NCBI RefSeq assembly: GCF_036174265.1 | Contig: NZ_CP108055.1 | Span: 496,001-560,000, forward strand | DNA: 64,000 bases | Origin: Streptomyces sp. NBC_00285 | GTDB lineage: Bacteria; Actinomycetota; Actinomycetes; Streptomycetales; Streptomycetaceae | Direction of reading: 5' to 3' | Part shown: piece by piece, positions 26,000 through 34,542 of the stretch | Layout of the letters: every line of letters starts with the position of its first letter | Numbering within the stretch: the first letter of the stretch is position 1 | Notes under the pieces: model-generated | Told to the model about the DNA's origin: nothing | What the model saw: the letters and a program-made list of their open reading frames with translations, nothing else | The model's database searches: none | Made by a program: the position numbers and the translations under genes

Positions 26000-28668
26000 G
26001 ACTCAGACACCTGTCCGTACTGGGCGCCGTGACCGCGCTGCTGACCTTCCCGGTCCAGGCGCAGGCGGCACCCTCCGGCCACACCTACCAGGTGTCCCCC
26101 CAGGGCAGTGACCAGGCGCACGGCTCACGGACAAGCCCGCTGCGCACCATCGGCGCCTGCCTCGAACGCGTCCGCCCCGGCGACACCTGTCTGATCCACC
26201 ACGGCACCTACCGCGAACAGCTCACCCCGCCCTCCGGCACCAAGAACTCCCCCATCACGATCGCCTCCTACGGCGACGGGCCGGTGACCGTCGACGGAAC
26301 CGACCGCGTCACCGGCTGGAAGGACGCCGGCGGCGCACTGATCGCCGCCGACACCGACCTGCCCCCCGCCCTGGACTTCAACGCCGTCTTCCTGGACAAC
26401 ACCCGCGCGATGGAGGGCCGTTGGCCCAATTCCGGAGCCGATCCGCTGAACGCCACCTGGGCCGAGGCCGACGCGACCTCGACCGACCAGCACATCGACG
26501 ACAGCGACCTGCCCGACGCGAACTGGACAGGTGCGACCGTGCACCTGTGGGCGGGCTCCAACCCCTGGGCCCAGCAGACCGGCACGGTCACCGCGACCGC
26601 GTCCGCAGCACTGGACTTCAAGGGCGGCAACTACCGCTGCCCGCCCCTGTGCATGGGCAACCAGACCTACCGCAACTACTACCTCGTCGGCTCGAAGGCC
26701 GCCCTCGACCAGCCCGGGGAGTGGTTCTACGACAAGGCCACGCACCGCCTCTTCATGGTCCCCCCGAAGGGCGGCATCGCCGGGCACACGGTGACGGCCA
26801 AGCACCGACTGTGGGGCGTCGACCTCACCGGCAGCTCGTACGTCACCGTACGGGGCCTTGACCTGTGGGGCACTTCCCTGCGAACCGGCCGCTCAAGTAC
26901 GGGAGTCGTGGTCGACGGACTGCACGCCAGGTACATATCCGAGTTCTCCACCCTGCCCATGCCACCGGACAGCGATCTCGCGGTCGAGCCGTTCGAGGGC
27001 AACATCGTCGCCTCCCGCATCCTCGACTCCGGCGTGCAGATCCTCGGCACCGGCAACACCCTGAAGAACAGCGAGATCGCACAGTCGGCCGGTGACGGGG
27101 TCCTGGTCCGCGGCACCGGAAACACCGTCACCGACAACTACATCCACGACGTGGGCTGGATGGGCAGCTACACCCCCGGCATCGAGATCAACGGCAACGG
27201 CCACACCGTCACCCACAACACGGTCCGGCGCACCGGACGGGCAGCCATCGACACCGCCTGGCAGCTCAACGGCACCGAGTTCCACGACAACCGCATCGCC
27301 TACAACGACATCTCCGAGGCGATGCGCACATCCCGCGACGGCTCGCCCTTCTATGTCTGCTGCAGCCTCAACGGATCCGGCACCTCCATCGACCACAACA
27401 CCGCGCACGACGCCGACGGCCAGAACGGCTACTACGTCGACAACTACTCCGGCCACTTCCGCCTGCACCACAACGTCGCCTGGAACACCGGCAGCCGGGG
27501 CGTCTACTTCAACGGCCACACCGGCCCCAGCATCGCCAACGAGGACCACAACTCCAGCTACGGCGTGGGCATCAACGTCGCCTCGTCCGCCCTCGGCGGC
27601 GCCACCGACGCGTCCGGCTCCTACTTCAGCAACATCATCGGACCCAAGCCGGTCACCGCGACACAGACCGGCAACCCGCTGCCGGTCGTCCGCTCCAACC
27701 TCATCAGCGCCACGCCCGGCTACACCGACGCCGTCAACGGTGAGCTGTGGCTGACGCCGGGCTCGCCCGCCATCGACGCGGGCGAAAAGGTGGACGGCGT
27801 CACCACCGACATCCTGGGCACGGCTCCCGACCAGGGCGCGTACGAGTACGGCGCACCTCTCTGGTCGACCGGCTGCGACCTGCCCGGCTGCCAGCAGCGG
27901 GTGCGGCACGGCAGGTGGAGCGCCACCTCCAGCGACGGCAGCAACGCATCCGCCGCCGTCGACGGCGACATCAACACCCGCTGGGCGGACAGCACCCCGC
28001 AGGCGGCCGGCCAGTTCCTGACCGTCGACCTCGGCGAGAGCAAGACCTTCGACCGGTTCACCCTCGACGCGGGCCGCGACACCAGCGGCCAGCCGTACGG
28101 CTTCGCCCTCTCCGTCAGCCGTGACGGCACGCACTGGGGCGAACCACTCGCCGAAGTCCACGGCCGCTCCTTCACCCAGGACGCGTCCCTCCGCCACCGG
28201 ACCACCGCCCGCTACCTGCGGATCACGCTCACCGCGAGCGGCCCCGCGCCCTGGGTCGTCAACGACATCCGGCTGTACGGCGAGGGCCCCGACGCCGCCT
28301 CGACACTCCAGGCGGAACAGGCCACGGAGGTCCGCGGAACGGACCGCGGCACCGCAGCGGTCTCCCTCGGAGCCGGTGACCGGTTGGGCATGCGCGCAAC
28401 GAACATCGACGGCACACACCTCACCGTGCGCGTCGCCCCGCACTGCGAACGCGGCTGCTCCCTTCAGCTGCGCCTGGACAGGCCGGACGGCCGCGTGGCA
28501 GCCGAGGTGCCCCTGAACGGCACCGGCGACTGGCAGGAACGGTCCGTGCCCCTCAAGCAGACGCTCACCGGATCACACGACCTCTACCTCGTGGCGAAGG
28601 GCAACGGCCGCGTGGCCGACGTGGACTGGCTGACCATCAGATCCGCTACGGCGGCCCCCGCGACCTGA
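25996..28668 (+). CDS. Secreted right-handed beta-helix CAZyme with F5/8-type and CBM6-like domains
   Basis: The product is 890 aa. The signal peptide is about residues 1-28 (LSVLGAVTALLTFPVQAQA|AP). The beta-helix spans about 30-620. It starts TYQVSPQGSDQAHGSRTSPL and GTYREQLTPPSGT, then carries rungs such as GNTLKNSEIAQSAGDGVLVRG and GNTVTDNYIHDVG. The F5/8 type C (discoidin) domain is at about 635-755 (NASAAVDGDINTRWAD, FLTVDLGESKTFDRF). A final domain at about 770-890 ends VADVDWLTI, like CBM6. The fold is shared by pectate lyase-like and PL6-type enzymes and some glycosidases. The bond cleaved cannot be told from motifs alone. The start ATG overlaps the DUF2264 stop (ATGA), preceded by GGAGAC. 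Confidence 0.88.
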   Translation: MRLRHLSVLGAVTALLTFPVQAQAAPSGHTYQVSPQGSDQAHGSRTSPLRTIGACLERVRPGDTCLIHHGTYREQLTPPSGTKNSPITIASYGDGPVTVDGTDRVTGWKDAGGALIAADTDLPPALDFNAVFLDNTRAMEGRWPNSGADPLNATWAEADATSTDQHIDDSDLPDANWTGATVHLWAGSNPWAQQTGTVTATASAALDFKGGNYRCPPLCMGNQTYRNYYLVGSKAALDQPGEWFYDKATHRLFMVPPKGGIAGHTVTAKHRLWGVDLTGSSYVTVRGLDLWGTSLRTGRSSTGVVVDGLHARYISEFSTLPMPPDSDLAVEPFEGNIVASRILDSGVQILGTGNTLKNSEIAQSAGDGVLVRGTGNTVTDNYIHDVGWMGSYTPGIEINGNGHTVTHNTVRRTGRAAIDTAWQLNGTEFHDNRIAYNDISEAMRTSRDGSPFYVCCSLNGSGTSIDHNTAHDADGQNGYYVDNYSGHFRLHHNVAWNTGSRGVYFNGHTGPSIANEDHNSSYGVGINVASSALGGATDASGSYFSNIIGPKPVTATQTGNPLPVVRSNLISATPGYTDAVNGELWLTPGSPAIDAGEKVDGVTTDILGTAPDQGAYEYGAPLWSTGCDLPGCQQRVRHGRWSATSSDGSNASAAVDGDINTRWADSTPQAAGQFLTVDLGESKTFDRFTLDAGRDTSGQPYGFALSVSRDGTHWGEPLAEVHGRSFTQDASLRHRTTARYLRITLTASGPAPWVVNDIRLYGEGPDAASTLQAEQATEVRGTDRGTAAVSLGAGDRLGMRATNIDGTHLTVRVAPHCERGCSLQLRLDRPDGRVAAEVPLNGTGDWQERSVPLKQTLTGSHDLYLVAKGNGRVADVDWLTIRSATAAPAT

Positions 28669-28778
28669 CCCGGCACGGCGGCGCCGTCGAGCGGTGACCA
28701 CGCCCACTTCCATGACGTCGGCCTGCAGACGACGGCCGACGCGATCGCCCCCCGCTCCCCCACCGGAAAGGACTCACG

Positions 28779-29459
28779 ATGCACAGAAGAACACTCCTAC
28801 GGGCCGGGACCGGCCTGCTGGCCGGCGGTGCCGCGCTCGCCCTGCCTCCCGCCACGCTCGCGGGAGCGGCGCCGGCCGCGGACCCGACCGACGGCTGGAC
28901 ACAGACCTCGTTCACGTACAGCTGGCAAAAGCCCTGGAACCTCGACCTCAGTGAGCGGCACAGCTACAGCGGCGGCGTCCACCGCATGTGGGTGTACGCC
29001 GACGACGAGCCGTTCCAGGAAGGTAGTTCCACCGACCCGCGCACCGAGATGCGCTGGAAGGTCGACTACACCACGGGCAACCACATGTGGGATGCCGACG
29101 TCTACCTCCCCTCCGGCACCGACGGCGCCTCCTTCGTCCAGATCCTGCGCAGCGTCCACCCCTCAGGCACCCCCGCCACCGACATCATGCTCAACGTCTA
29201 CGACACGGGCGGTGGAACGGTACGGCGCTACGACGGCACGGTGCTCAAGACGGGCGCGTACGACACCTGGTTCAACGTGAAGATCGCCCACCAGGCGGGC
29301 AGCGGGACGGGGACCGTCAAGGTCTACTTCGACGACTCCCTCGTCCTGACGGTCGACGACCGGGGCCCCGCCACCCGCTACTTCAAGAACGGCGTGTACG
29401 ACCACGGTTCCGGCCGTGCAGAGGCGCGCTTCCGCAACATCCACTACTGGACGAGGTGA
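28779..29459 (+). CDS. Tat-exported jelly-roll polysaccharide lyase-like protein (PL7/PL20-like)
   Basis: The product is 226 aa. It has a twin-arginine signal, HRRTLLRAGTGLLAGGAAL, cut near APAADPT. The mature domain contains DPRTEMRWKVDYTTGNHMWDAD, ASFVQILRS and YFKNGVYDHGSGRAEARFRNIHYW. The 'RTEMR...QI...YFK.GVY' set is what is seen in beta-jelly-roll alginate or glucuronan lyases (PL7, PL20), where Arg, Gln, His and Tyr line the active site. The exact family and substrate are unverified. It lies 110 bases after the beta-helix gene and 7 bases before the next lyase. Confidence 0.8.
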   Translation: MHRRTLLRAGTGLLAGGAALALPPATLAGAAPAADPTDGWTQTSFTYSWQKPWNLDLSERHSYSGGVHRMWVYADDEPFQEGSSTDPRTEMRWKVDYTTGNHMWDADVYLPSGTDGASFVQILRSVHPSGTPATDIMLNVYDTGGGTVRRYDGTVLKTGAYDTWFNVKIAHQAGSGTGTVKVYFDDSLVLTVDDRGPATRYFKNGVYDHGSGRAEARFRNIHYWTR

Positions 29460-29466
29460 GCGGGCC

Positions 29467-30219
29467 GTGCGCAGACGACAGGCTCTCGCCGTACTCGGCG
29501 GCGCCGCCCTGGCAGGCACGGTCGGCACGACAGGTACCGCGGGACGCGCATACGCCGCGGACGAGGTGTACTTCCAGAACCGTGGCAGCGTCGAGGGCTG
29601 GGACCACGCCTACACGCAGAAGGACGGCATGATCGCGACCGTCGACTCCCCGGTGTACAAGGGCGCCCACTCACTGGCGGCCACCCAGACGTACATCGGC
29701 GAGACCGGCGGCTACCACTCGGAGGTCATCAAGCGCGGCGCGCAGAGCGTCGGCGAGGACAGGTACTACGGCCAGGCCGTCCGCCTCGCCCCGGACTGGA
29801 CGTTCCACGACCAGAACGTCACCTTCCAGCAGTGGTCACCCGAGGATCCCGAAGGGCCCTGGCTCCTGATGTTCGTCATCGGCGACGAGATCCGCTTCGG
29901 CGGCTCCGGCGGCATCAAGGGCACGGTGGGCACCGTCACTGCCCTGCGCGGTGCGTGGGCGCGCGTGGTCGCCCGCCTCAAGCTGGCCGGCGCGGGCGCG
30001 GGCGCCTTCGAGGTCTGGCTCAACGGCAGGAAGACCGTCAGCATGACCGGCATCGCTGCCCTTCCGTCGACCTCGGGGACCATCCGCTGGTCGAACGGGA
30101 TCTACTGCACGGCGTGGCGCGACGGCACGCCCAGCGGCCCCGACGTCCTGACGATCCACCACGACAACCACCGGATCGCCTCGTCCTACGCACTCGCCGA
30201 ACCGGGCAACTGGTCCTGA
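29467..30219 (+). CDS. Tat-exported polysaccharide lyase-like protein (heparin lyase I-type fold)
   Basis: The product is 250 aa with GTG start at 29467. The signal VRRRQALAVLGGAALAGTVG has twin arginines. The mature domain includes HSLAATQTYIGETGGYHSEVIKRGAQ, RYYGQAVRLAPDWTF, NVTFQQWSPEDPEGPWLLMFV and GIYCTAWRDGTPSGPDVLTIHHDNHRIA, each quoted in part. The 'R.E......YYG..V.L...W...F.Q.H/W' layout matches the PF14099 polysaccharide lyase group (beta-jelly roll). It would cleave a uronic-acid-containing polysaccharide outside the cell. It is the last gene of the locus; a terminator follows at 30227. Confidence 0.8.
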   Translation: MRRRQALAVLGGAALAGTVGTTGTAGRAYAADEVYFQNRGSVEGWDHAYTQKDGMIATVDSPVYKGAHSLAATQTYIGETGGYHSEVIKRGAQSVGEDRYYGQAVRLAPDWTFHDQNVTFQQWSPEDPEGPWLLMFVIGDEIRFGGSGGIKGTVGTVTALRGAWARVVARLKLAGAGAGAFEVWLNGRKTVSMTGIAALPSTSGTIRWSNGIYCTAWRDGTPSGPDVLTIHHDNHRIASSYALAEPGNWS

Positions 30220-30226
30220 GCACACC

Positions 30227-30269
30227 CCGATCCGGTGGCCGGGCCCGGTGGGTCGGGCCACCGGATCGG
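30227..30269 (+). terminator. Terminator of the lyase/ABC operon
   Basis: There is a perfect 14-bp repeat CCGATCCGGTGGCC / GGCCACCGGATCGG with a 15-base loop, 8 bases after the last stop. Confidence 0.8.
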
Positions 30270-30533
30270 GCCGTCGACCCCAGTGCCCCGCCTCGGCCTC
30301 AACCCGGCGCACGCCGCTGTTCGCCTCGTCGGCCTGCGAACGGCGCCGCACGCTGCGCAATGCTGTTGGCCCGCTCGGGACATGCCATGACGTCGGTCGT
30401 GCAGATCTGCCTCGGACGGCCGACGGCTTCGGGGTGATGACAGGGCAGCCTGGAAGCATGCGCGCTCACCGGCCGGCATGCCTTCTCCAGCCGATTACGG
30501 TGCGCGGGCCCAGTGTGGTGTGATGCTGTGACG
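30270..30533. other. Gap between two convergent operons
   Basis: No gene was recognised between the two flanking terminators. Short frames only. Confidence 0.4.
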
Positions 30534-30568
30534 GGCGCCCGCCCCTGATTGACGCAGGGGCGGGCGCC
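30534..30568 (-). terminator. Terminator of the sigma factor operon
   Basis: There is a perfect 14-bp repeat GGCGCCCGCCCCTG / CAGGGGCGGGCGCC with a 7-base loop (ATTGACG), 20 bases beyond the stop of the PASTA-like gene on the minus strand. Confidence 0.8.
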
Positions 30569-30587
30569 TTGTCAGCTCAGAGTCTCG

Positions 30588-31091
30588 TCAGCCGGCGCAG
30601 ACGGTGAAGTTGACGGTGTCCCCCGGCTTGACGGACTTCGGGGCGTGCGGGGACACGCCGATCACCGAGCCCGGCTTGCAGCCCTTGACGGACTTCTTGG
30701 TGACGGTGCCGAGCTTGGTCTGCATCTTCTCCATGTACGCCTTGGCCCCGTCCAGGCTCCAACCCGCGAAGTCGATCGGGATGGTCAGGCCCTCGGAGTG
30801 GAGGTACAGCACGGTGGTGGCGTCGCTGTTGGTGACCGTACGGGTAGCCGCCGGGGTCGAGCTGTTGCTGCCGGCGACCGAGGTGGCCAGAGCCGTGCCC
30901 CCGCCCGCGGCGATGAGGGCGGCGGCGACAGCGGCGATGCCGATGGTGCGCCTGCGCCGGGTGCGGCGCTGGATCTGGGGCGCGTCGAAGTCGGGTGCCT
31001 CGGTGGAGTTCGCGAATCGGTTCATGGCGTTCGTCAGTTCCTCTTCGAATGGTGTGCAGCCGGAAGTCCGTGCGTCGTCGTACGAGGTCAT
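30588..31091 (-). CDS. Single-pass membrane protein with C-terminal PASTA-like domain; possible anti-sigma partner
   Basis: The product is 167 aa. A soluble N-terminus (about 1-47, FEEELTNAMNRFANSTEAPD, ending RRTRRRR) is followed by one helix (about 49-72, TIGIAAVAAALIAAGGGTAL) and an external domain. That domain ends GSVIGVSPHAPKSVKPGDTVNFTVCAG, like the last strands of a PASTA domain, preceded by a Cys that could pair with the terminal one. ATG overlaps the sigma factor stop (ATGA). The topology (short cytoplasmic part, helix, external sensor) and the coupling suggest it regulates the sigma factor, but I see no zinc-binding HxxxCxxC motif of classical anti-sigma domains. Confidence 0.75.
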   Translation of the reverse strand: MTSYDDARTSGCTPFEEELTNAMNRFANSTEAPDFDAPQIQRRTRRRRTIGIAAVAAALIAAGGGTALATSVAGSNSSTPAATRTVTNSDATTVLYLHSEGLTIPIDFAGWSLDGAKAYMEKMQTKLGTVTKKSVKGCKPGSVIGVSPHAPKSVKPGDTVNFTVCAG

Positions 31092-31609
31092 CGGATTCCC
31101 TCCGTGTGCTGCCGTGGTGAAGGGGCGGAGAGTACGGGGATCTCGCCTCTGAGCTTCTCGATCCCGCGAGCGAGCTGGGAACGCACCGTGCTGGGCGATA
31201 TGTCCAGGTCGGCTGCGATCTCTGCGTCGGAGAGGTCGTGGAAGTACCTCAGCACCACGACCGTGCGCATCCGCATGGGCAGTTGTTGCATGGCACGCAT
31301 CAACTGGTCGCGGTTGTCCACCTGTCCGAACTCGTCTCCCGGAGCGGCTCTGTCGCCGCTCTGCGAATCGGAGGTCGTGACCAGGCGGCGAAACCTGCGC
31401 CAGCGGTCGTTGGCCAGGTTCACCATGATCCGCCGAACGTAGAGATCCGGAGCGTCCTTCCCGGCGATGGTGCGCCATTTGCGGCAAGCCCGCTCCAGGG
31501 TCTCCTGGACCAGGTCCTCCGCGGCTTCACGGTCGCCCGTCAGGACGAAGGCTCCCCGGAACAGCGCGGTCGACCTCGCGGCGACGAAAGCCTGAAAGTC
31601 CGTCTCCAT
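31088..31609 (-). CDS. SigE-family (ECF-type) RNA polymerase sigma factor
   Basis: The product is 173 aa and starts METDFQAFVAARSTALFRGAFVLTG (partial). Region 2 contains DREAAEDLVQETLERACRKW, with the DLVQET core-binding motif. Region 4 contains LPMRMRTVVVLRYFHDLSDAEIAADLDISPSTVRSQLARGIEKLR with its HTH. This is the actinobacterial SigE-fam group of ECF sigma factors. GAGG lies before the ATG. Its stop overlaps the membrane protein gene, so the two are co-translated. It likely directs a small regulon in response to an envelope signal. Confidence 0.95.
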   Translation of the reverse strand: METDFQAFVAARSTALFRGAFVLTGDREAAEDLVQETLERACRKWRTIAGKDAPDLYVRRIMVNLANDRWRRFRRLVTTSDSQSGDRAAPGDEFGQVDNRDQLMRAMQQLPMRMRTVVVLRYFHDLSDAEIAADLDISPSTVRSQLARGIEKLRGEIPVLSAPSPRQHTEGIR

Positions 31610-32147
31610 ACGCTCCTCCCTTCCTGTCACCCCCCTCGACGTGAACACCGCCTCATCTGCTGCACGGCTGCACTGAGACCTGGGTCACAGGCGTCGCTAC
31701 CGTCCGGCATCACCGCATGGGACGGCATCGACGAAACCGGGGAACAGCTCCTGGTTGTCTCCGCGGTGGCTCGGTTGCCCGTTCACGGCCGATGTCACGG
31801 CGTCCTCCGACGTCAGGAGCGTGAAGGTGCCGGCGTGGCCGGCGGGCTCGTCCTTGGCGAAGAAGGTGCCGACGGTCAAGGGCATGGCCGGTGTCGAGTC
31901 GGCCGTCTACAAGCCGTCGGGGGGCGACAGCGAGCGGTGCACCTACAAGTTCCCCGCCACCCACGCCGATGCCGACGGCGTCCCGCGCTACTGGGCACAA
32001 GCTCCGGTGCAGCGCCTGCATCTGTGGCTGCCTCCAATGCCAGCGGCCAGCGGCCAGCGGCCGAACTTGTCGGCCTCGTGCCCAGTGGCGGCTGCCATCG
32101 CGCCGATCAGCTCATGGCCTGGCAGCCGACGCGAGGGGGAGCAGCTG
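31610..32147. other. Gap holding a probable gene remnant
   Basis: Upstream region of the sigma factor gene on the left; the right part holds the remnant listed at 31845. The rest shows nothing recognisable. Confidence 0.35.
31845..31995 (+). pseudogene. Possible coding remnant
   Basis: One plus-strand frame shows strong GC3 bias and a natural-looking peptide (AKKVPTVKGMAGVESAVYK, then SERCTYKFPATHADADGVPRYWAQ). It has no credible start or stop of its own and dissolves into repetitive CAGCGGCCAGCGGCC sequence. It may be what is left of a small secreted or lipoprotein gene. No family is recognised. Confidence 0.3.
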
Positions 32148-33002
32148 TCAGGGGTTCCAGAAGACGGTGGCGATCGTGCGGTCGAAGCGTCGTGCGGTCA
32201 GGTCCTCGTGTTGGATCGCCCAGTGGACGACGGCGCCCTCCATTCCCTCGATTCTGGGGTTCCAGTCGGCGAGCAGCACCCAGTCCTCGACGGCGCCCGA
32301 GACCGCTTCTCCCCAGCCGCGCGCCTCCGCCGTCTTCACCGCGCACTCCACGACGCTGTTGACCGGGTCGAGATGGACGGCCTCCTCCGAGGCGAATCCG
32401 CCGAGTTGGAGAGGCCCCCCGGTGGCGATGTCGCCGCGTGTCGCCTCCCACAGCTCGGCCAGTTCCCTGGAGTGGGGATGTCCGGGGAGTGGCGCGGTGT
32501 GGGTGCTTCCGGGGATCTGGACCGCGTAGTGGCAGGGCAGGGAGGGGGTGGTCGTCGCCCGCAGCCGGCCCTGCGGAAACGCCTCGACCATCTTCCGGAA
32601 CTCGTCGACCTCGGACCAGAACCCTGAGTTCCTGTCCCGTTCCTCCGTGGCCGCGTCGGCGGGGACGTACACGACCTCCCCGATGTTGACGAGGTCACCG
32701 TCGTCGTCGGGGAAGGCGAACAGCAACAGGTGACCGTCGGGAGGCAGCGGGAGATCCGTCGCGTCGGCGGGCAGCGCCGTGAGGTCGACGGAGGCGACGA
32801 AGGGGAAAACGGGGGTCGGGGTGTCGGCGGGCAGCATCAAGGGGCCGCCGAACATGCCCACGACCGGCCCGTCACCGCCCTGCGACAACGTCACGCAAGG
32901 GCGAGCGGTGTCCAGCCACCGCTCCACCTCGTCGGCCGGAATGCCCTGCGCAATCGCCTTGTCACGGAAGGGACTTAACGTGTTCCGCATCTCGGGAGTC
33001 AT
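32148..33002 (-). CDS. DUF1963 (YwqG-like) family protein
   Basis: The product is 284 aa. Motifs are GGPLMLPADTPTPVFPFVASVDL, LPLPPDGHLLLFAFPDDDGD, HSRELAELWEATRGDIATGGPLQLGGFASEE and DWVLLADWN, matching the DUF1963 pattern (conserved GG, P.W/L-type N-terminus, QIDL-like 'ASVDL', LGG near the C-terminus). The family is cytoplasmic and its function is unknown; in Streptomyces such genes are often single. Start ATG at 33002 has only a weak AGGGTC upstream. The IS110 element begins about 120 bases beyond the start codon. Confidence 0.8.
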   Translation of the reverse strand: MTPEMRNTLSPFRDKAIAQGIPADEVERWLDTARPCVTLSQGGDGPVVGMFGGPLMLPADTPTPVFPFVASVDLTALPADATDLPLPPDGHLLLFAFPDDDGDLVNIGEVVYVPADAATEERDRNSGFWSEVDEFRKMVEAFPQGRLRATTTPSLPCHYAVQIPGSTHTAPLPGHPHSRELAELWEATRGDIATGGPLQLGGFASEEAVHLDPVNSVVECAVKTAEARGWGEAVSGAVEDWVLLADWNPRIEGMEGAVVHWAIQHEDLTARRFDRTIATVFWNP

Positions 33003-33130
33003 GAACTGACCCTAAGGGCCGTCCTACCTTTCAAGGCGTGGGTCTGATCTGATCGTTCGTAGGATCAGAGGGGCCCGGGGGCTCCGGGTATGGCTGTAAA
33101 GGCTGAGCCGACAGATGGCTTACGGGACTT

Positions 33131-33253
33131 GGCCGCCCAGAGCCCCGCGACGACTCGACCGCTGATTGGGAGACGCGACTCGATCGCTGCTGTAGGACAA
33201 CGTCGGCGAGGTCGTCTGCGGGATCAATGTCAGACGAACTGGCGGAGGGGCAT
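33131..33253 (+). ncRNA. Candidate bridge RNA region of the IS110 element
   Basis: IS110-group elements transcribe a structured bridge RNA from the non-coding end upstream of the transposase, with one loop matching the target and one the donor. This leader is the only non-coding stretch of suitable size in the element. I did not derive a fold or guide loops, so only the location is proposed. Confidence 0.35.
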
Positions 33254-34444
33254 ATGTCCGAGATCTGGGCCGGGGTGGACATCGGCAAGACGCATCATCA
33301 CACCGTGGTGATCAATGCAGAGGGCGAGCGGTTGCTGTCCCGCCGGACCCTGAACGACGAGAGTGAGCTGCTGGCGCTGATCGGCGAAGTGCTGGCGATA
33401 TCCGACGATGCGCTTTGGGCCGTCGATCTCAACCACGGGGGCGCCGCCCTGCTGATCGGCCTGCTCATCGCCCACGACCAGCCAGTCGCCTACCTCACCG
33501 GCCTGGCGGTTCACCGAGCCTCGGCCACCTATCGGGGCGAGGGGAAGACCGACGCGAAAGACGCCTTCGTCATCGCCGACCAGGCCCGCGTCCGCCGGGA
33601 CCTGGGACTGCTCAGGCCCGGGGAAGAGATCGCTGTCGACCTGCGCACCCTGACCACCCGGCGCCTTGACGTGGTCTTCGACCGCACCCGGCAGATCAAC
33701 CGCCTCCGGGCCCAACTGCTGGAGATATTCCCTGCGTTGGAACGGGCGCTGGACTTGACCAACAAGGGTCCTGCGATCCTTCTGACCGGCTACCAGACGC
33801 CGTCAGCGATCCGCCGCGCAGGCGCGAAGCGGATCGAGACCTGGCTGAAGAACCGCAAGGTCAAAGGTGCCGCCGCACTCGCTCACATCGCCGTGGAAGC
33901 CGCCCGGGCCCAGCACACCACGCTGCCCGGCGAGAAACTGGCCGCCGCGATGGTGGCCCGCCTCGCGAAGGCGGTGCTGGCCCTCGACGAGGAGGTCGCG
34001 GAACTCGACGCCCTGGTCGAGGCCCGGTTTTGCGAACATCCCCACGCCGAGGTGATCCGCAGCCTGCCCGGTATGGGGCCCAGGCTCGGCGCCGAGTTCA
34101 TCGCCGCGACGGGTGGCGACATGGATGCCTTCGGCAGTGCCGACCGCCTGGCCGGCTTCGCCGGCCTGGCCCCGCAGCCCCGCGACTCCGGCCGCGTAAG
34201 CGGCAACCTGCGCAGACCCCGCCGCTACCACCGCGGCCTGCTGCGGGCCATGTACTTGTCGGCGATGGCCAGCCTCAAGTCCTGCCCCGCCTCCAAGACG
34301 TACTACCAGCGAAAGCGGAGCGAAGGAAAGGGGCACAAGCAGGCTCTCCTCGCCCTCGCACGTCGACGCATCAACGTTCTGTGGGCGATGATCCGCGACA
34401 GCGAGTGCTATCACTCCTCACTTCCCACCACAGAAGCGGCTTGA
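33254..34444 (+). CDS. IS110-family transposase (DEDD/serine recombinase)
   Basis: The product is 396 aa with the ATG at 33254 directly after GGAGGGG; an ATG at 33227 is also in frame. The N-terminal RuvC-like DEDD domain has GVDIGKTHHHT, AVDLNHGGAALL and KTDAKDAFVIADQAR. The C-terminal Transposase_20 domain has RSLPGMGPRLGAEFIAATGG, then LAGFAGLAPQPRDSGRVSG with the conserved serine nucleophile, then HRGLLRAMYLSA. The frame is intact, so the element may be active. Confidence 0.95.
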   Translation: MSEIWAGVDIGKTHHHTVVINAEGERLLSRRTLNDESELLALIGEVLAISDDALWAVDLNHGGAALLIGLLIAHDQPVAYLTGLAVHRASATYRGEGKTDAKDAFVIADQARVRRDLGLLRPGEEIAVDLRTLTTRRLDVVFDRTRQINRLRAQLLEIFPALERALDLTNKGPAILLTGYQTPSAIRRAGAKRIETWLKNRKVKGAAALAHIAVEAARAQHTTLPGEKLAAAMVARLAKAVLALDEEVAELDALVEARFCEHPHAEVIRSLPGMGPRLGAEFIAATGGDMDAFGSADRLAGFAGLAPQPRDSGRVSGNLRRPRRYHRGLLRAMYLSAMASLKSCPASKTYYQRKRSEGKGHKQALLALARRRINVLWAMIRDSECYHSSLPTTEAA

Positions 34445-34542
34445 CATAAGCATTGGGAAGTCCCGTAGCTGCCATGGCGGTTGAGGTTGGCGGGCGCGGG
34501 TGGAGCACCCTGTCCGGGGCCTGGTGCAGGGACGATGGGTTC

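Larger units (their letters stand above)
33121..34467 (+). mobile_element. IS110-family insertion element (approximate ends)
   Basis: The 10-base inverted repeat TACGGGACTT (33121-33130) / AAGTCCCGTA (34458-34467) brackets the transposase gene. Ends in this family are often subterminal, so the true boundaries may lie some bases outside. The left non-coding end is about 133 bases long and the right end only about 23 bases after the stop. That fits the IS110 layout, in which the long left end encodes the bridge RNA. Confidence 0.65.
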
